Assembly: GCA_030679145.1 (NCBI GenBank)
Contig: JAUXTU010000036.1
Location: forward strand, 22,480-86,479
DNA length: 64,000 nucleotides
Direction of reading: 5' to 3'
Source: Bacteroidota bacterium
GTDB lineage: Bacteria > Bacteroidota > Ignavibacteria > UBA10030 > UBA8401
In this document: in pieces, positions 58,023 through 64,000 of the stretch
Position numbering within the stretch: position 1 is the stretch's first letter
Layout: every line of letters starts with the position of its first letter
Notes under the pieces: model-generated
Told to the model about the DNA's origin: nothing
What the model saw: only the letters and a program-made list of their open reading frames with translations
Database searches by the model: none
Program-made: the position numbers and the translations under genes

Positions 58023-59300
58023 TTAATCAGTTGGTCCATACTGCGGAACGGAACCGCGCGCGTGATTGTTGAGCGGCGAATCAAGATTTTGAAAGCGGAA
58101 CTGATACTCATCTTTTGAAATGGAATTCTTCCAATGTCCCGTCAATATACCAAGTCCGGTAACAGCAATGAATACACCGACAATCAGTGAACCAAAGACG
58201 AATGGTGTGACACTTGTCGATTTTTTTGTGGACCGAATCACAAGCGTTTCTTTTACGGGACACTCTTCAACGCATCGCATGCAGCTTGTACATTCATCAC
58301 TCCATACTTGCCCGACTTCATTGTTCAGGCGGGCCTGTCCAATCTGATGAACTTTAATATTAGAAGGACAGACTTTGGTACAGAGTTCGCAATCAATACA
58401 CGTTTCTTTAACACGAGTAATGCGAAACGGCGAAAACAATCCTGCGATACCGAGCAGTGCGCCATACGGACAGAGGAATCTGCACCAAAAGTTTTTGATC
58501 ACAACGGAAGCAAGCATCAGAATAATGATCGTCCATAATGCAAAGGGTGTGATCTCTGCAAAGAAAAGATACATTTTAATATCTGCAACTTTGTTGTACG
58601 GACTGTTAATGAACATATTCAGATCATACACACTCATTGATGCGATAGAGTAGGTGAAGAAGAATAGCAATAAATATTTTAACGAACGGAGCGGATAGTC
58701 GAGCCATTGCCACACGGTAATATTCTTTTTGAACAATTGCTGTCCGAGCATCCATAATGATTCGCTTAATGTTCCGATAGGGCACATCCAGCTGCAGAAT
58801 GCTTTTTTCATAACAACACTAACAGCAATAATAGCGATAAGAATAATTGTTGCGGCGGGATGGATCGTATTCAGCATTCCTGTAAAACCCCAATGGAGTA
58901 AACCCATGAATGCGCTGATGGGAAGAAATCCTTCAGCACCCGGCGGGCGTTCAATAAATGACGCAATTCCATCCGACATTCCCCATTGCATAAAAAGATA
59001 AAATTCTATTCCAATCCACGCGCAGAGTAATACGAATGCTAACTGCACGGACGAACGAAAAAATTGCGAATCATTCTTCAATCGGTCAATAAGCCGTTTG
59101 TACCAAGGGAAAGAAATGTCATCTTTGAATTTTTTTCTTCTCAATTCCTTCGGAATTTTTTTTACTGCGGGTGAAGAAGAATTGCTTTCAGAGTTTTTTG
59201 TCTGATTATTACCCGCAAGCTTAAGAATATTAATATCATTATCCATATACGTAAAGGCTGATCTATTATGAAAAACTATAAAAATGAACGGCAACAACAA
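58023..59300 (-). CDS. NapH/NosR-like 4Fe-4S membrane ferredoxin
   Basis: CSWMCPIGTLSES, CRFLCPYGALLGI, CIDCELCTKVCP, CTSCMRCVEECP, multi-TM. Confidence 0.85.
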   Translation of the reverse strand: MLLPFIFIVFHNRSAFTYMDNDINILKLAGNNQTKNSESNSSSPAVKKIPKELRRKKFKDDISFPWYKRLIDRLKNDSQFFRSSVQLAFVLLCAWIGIEFYLFMQWGMSDGIASFIERPPGAEGFLPISAFMGLLHWGFTGMLNTIHPAATIILIAIIAVSVVMKKAFCSWMCPIGTLSESLWMLGQQLFKKNITVWQWLDYPLRSLKYLLLFFFTYSIASMSVYDLNMFINSPYNKVADIKMYLFFAEITPFALWTIIILMLASVVIKNFWCRFLCPYGALLGIAGLFSPFRITRVKETCIDCELCTKVCPSNIKVHQIGQARLNNEVGQVWSDECTSCMRCVEECPVKETLVIRSTKKSTSVTPFVFGSLIVGVFIAVTGLGILTGHWKNSISKDEYQFRFQNLDSPLNNHARGSVPQYGPTD

Positions 59301-59324
59301 AAGGCAATGCGCTGAAGTATACTA

Positions 59325-59358
59325 TGACAACACATAACTCCGCGGTCAAGTGTTGTCA
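59325..59358. promoter_or_regulatory. inverted repeat upstream of NapH-like/nrfHA genes
   Basis: TGACAACAC-N16-GTGTTGTCA, perfect 9-bp arms. Confidence 0.55.
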
Positions 59359-59367
59359 AAGATACCG

Positions 59368-59796
59368 TTACTTGTATCCTTCTTTTTTTATGTCTTTGCC
59401 AATATCTAAAATGTTCTTTTTGCTTAACGACGCAAAAAATGTTTCTTTAGTTTCTTTCCACTCTTTGTGCATCGGGCAAGGCTCTGTAACGCTGCATTCT
59501 TTATAACCAAGCACACACAAGTTCATCACATCCGATCCGTCAACCGCTAAAATAATATCCATCAAGACGATCTCTTCTGCCGGCTTTGCGAGCCAAAATC
59601 CACCGGAGACGCCTTTCATTGAATGCAGCAATCCTTTGCGCGATAATTTTTGGAATATCTTACCAAGAAAATGGAATGGAATTTTCAGATGAGATGAAAT
59701 CTCTTTAATGGTCGTCATCTGTCCTTCTTTTTTCTGTGCAAGGTAGATTATAGATTGTATTGCGTATTCACATTGTCTGCTGAAAAAAACTGACAT
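59368..59796 (-). CDS. Rrf2-family transcriptional regulator
   Basis: CEYAIQSIIYLAQKKEGQMTTIKEISSHLKIPFHFLGKIFQKLSRKGLLHSMKGVSGGFWLAKPAEEI...CVLGYKECSVTEPCPMHKEW. Confidence 0.9.
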   Translation of the reverse strand: MSVFFSRQCEYAIQSIIYLAQKKEGQMTTIKEISSHLKIPFHFLGKIFQKLSRKGLLHSMKGVSGGFWLAKPAEEIVLMDIILAVDGSDVMNLCVLGYKECSVTEPCPMHKEWKETKETFFASLSKKNILDIGKDIKKEGYK

Positions 59797-59875
59797 AAAA
59801 TCCTCACTTCTTACATTGATTAACTATTACATTTGTTATCGGTCAGACGACGATCGCTTGACCGATGGAATTGAT

Positions 59876-60865
59876 TTACATATACGATTGTAATGCCTTC
59901 ATATAATTTGCACGTTCAAATGATGATGGATCCGCGACTGATTGATGGCTCATGCTTCCGCGCATATCATTCAACGATGCATATTCATGTTCCACCATCC
60001 ATTGTTGAACACCGGTAAGCACTTCACGGATCTTTCTTGGACCGTGACGAAGTAACGCTGAGCACATCATTGTTACATTTGCGCCCGCCATGATCAATTT
60101 TAAAACATCTTCGGCAGTGTGAACCCCTGTTGTTGCAGCAAGATCGGCATTGATTTTTTTGTATAAGATACCGATCCATCGAAGCGGCAGCCGAAGAGAA
60201 TCTGAACTGCTAAGGATAACCCCGGGTTCTACGTTCAATGTATCAAGATTGATATCCGGTTGATAAAAACGATTGAACAATACTAGTCCATTCACGCCTA
60301 TTTTGTCGAGACGTTTAGCAATATTGGATAACGATGTAAAATACGGCGACAATTTTACAGCAACGGGAATGGAAACCTGATTGCGCACATCTTTCACGAT
60401 ATCCAGATATGATTGTTCGATGTCATCGCTGCTCATATTCGGATCGGTGGGGATGTAGTAGATGTTCAATTCCAGCGCATCAGCACCTGCTTGCTGAATC
60501 AGTTTTGCATATTCCACCCAGCCGCCGTCCGTAACGCCGTTAATGCTTCCAATAATGGGAATTGAAACTGCTTCTTTCAATTTTCGAATGTGGTTCAGAT
60601 ATTCATCAGGTCCACTATGGTATTCATGCATTTCAGGAAAATATGATGTGGCTTCCGCATAACTTTCCGCATGATACGTGAGATGGTGATACATTTCTTT
60701 TGTTTCATGACGGATCTGCTCTTCAAAGATCGAATATAATACAACTGCCGAAGCACCGTAATCTTCCATTAACCGAACACTGCCGACTGTACGTGACATT
60801 GGCGATGCCGATGGAACGATTGGATTTTTGAGATTCAGTCCGAGGTAACTAGTTGATAGATCCAT
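59876..60865 (-). CDS. dihydroorotate dehydrogenase-like protein
   Basis: MDLSTSYLGLNLKNPIVPSASPMS, IPIIGSINGV, ADALELNIYYIPTDPNM, VSIPVAVKLSPYFTSL, TTGVHTAEDVLKLIMAGANVTMMCSALL; start trimmed from 60892. Confidence 0.88.
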   Translation of the reverse strand: MDLSTSYLGLNLKNPIVPSASPMSRTVGSVRLMEDYGASAVVLYSIFEEQIRHETKEMYHHLTYHAESYAEATSYFPEMHEYHSGPDEYLNHIRKLKEAVSIPIIGSINGVTDGGWVEYAKLIQQAGADALELNIYYIPTDPNMSSDDIEQSYLDIVKDVRNQVSIPVAVKLSPYFTSLSNIAKRLDKIGVNGLVLFNRFYQPDINLDTLNVEPGVILSSSDSLRLPLRWIGILYKKINADLAATTGVHTAEDVLKLIMAGANVTMMCSALLRHGPRKIREVLTGVQQWMVEHEYASLNDMRGSMSHQSVADPSSFERANYMKALQSYM

Positions 60866-60886
60866 AAAAATTCTCTCCTGTGAAAA

Positions 60887-60973
60887 CGTCATTCCCGAAT
60901 GTTTTTAACGGGAATCCCCGCCTGCGTCGGGCAGGTATTTCTGGATGCCCGACTGGAACGTTAGGGCATGACG
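60887..60973. repeat. CGTCATTCCCG...GGCATGACG dispersed repeat, type II copy 2
   Basis: CGTCATTCCCGAATGTTTTTAACGGGAATCC...GGGCATGACG. Confidence 0.65.
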
Positions 60974-60984
60974 TAAAAATAAAA

Positions 60985-64000
<3,016 letters not shown>

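Overview
The window is about 64 kb from an AT-rich bacterial chromosome. It is probably an Ignavibacteria/Chlorobi-group Bacteroidota: six predicted secreted proteins end in the 'NYPNPFNP...G.Y.......K...L.K' T9SS/Por-type sorting tail, and large TonB receptors are present. The lineage is inferred from protein features only. Main blocks, left to right: (i) 5' end of a citrate synthase gene (minus strand, runs off the left edge) with a pseudoknot-capable leader; (ii) TonB receptor, saccharopine-dehydrogenase-like protein, secreted GH5, AraC regulator, typA, PG amidase; (iii) a split-Soret-type cytochrome with a T9SS tail plus a TPR gene and a sigma-54 PAS regulator, with phased TTGCAAC sites; (iv) a redox/arsenic island (ccdA, thioredoxins, ArsP-like permease, two arsR, acr3, arsC, arsM) containing two different perfect ArsR-type palindromes and an unlisted 23-aa Cys-rich microORF directly upstream of arsM; (v) metabolic/housekeeping genes; (vi) a putative phosphate-starvation regulon (TonB receptor, T9SS beta-helix protein, metallophosphoesterase, receiver-less PhoB-like DNA-binding protein, phosphate porin, pstSCAB-phoU) whose promoters carry TTAACA/GTAACA hexamers with strict 11-bp periodicity, up to 7 in a row; (vii) GH20, GH2, a solitary MmeI-like type IIL restriction-modification enzyme, a truncated Bro-N protein, an AP2-like protein; (viii) two very large T9SS proteins; (ix) nrfHA ammonifying nitrite reductase with a NapH-like ferredoxin, an Rrf2 regulator and a porin remnant; (x) DHOD-like protein and nifJ (runs off the right edge). 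No rRNA, tRNA or CRISPR array was recognised. All calls come from reading the sequence and translations; no database search was run.
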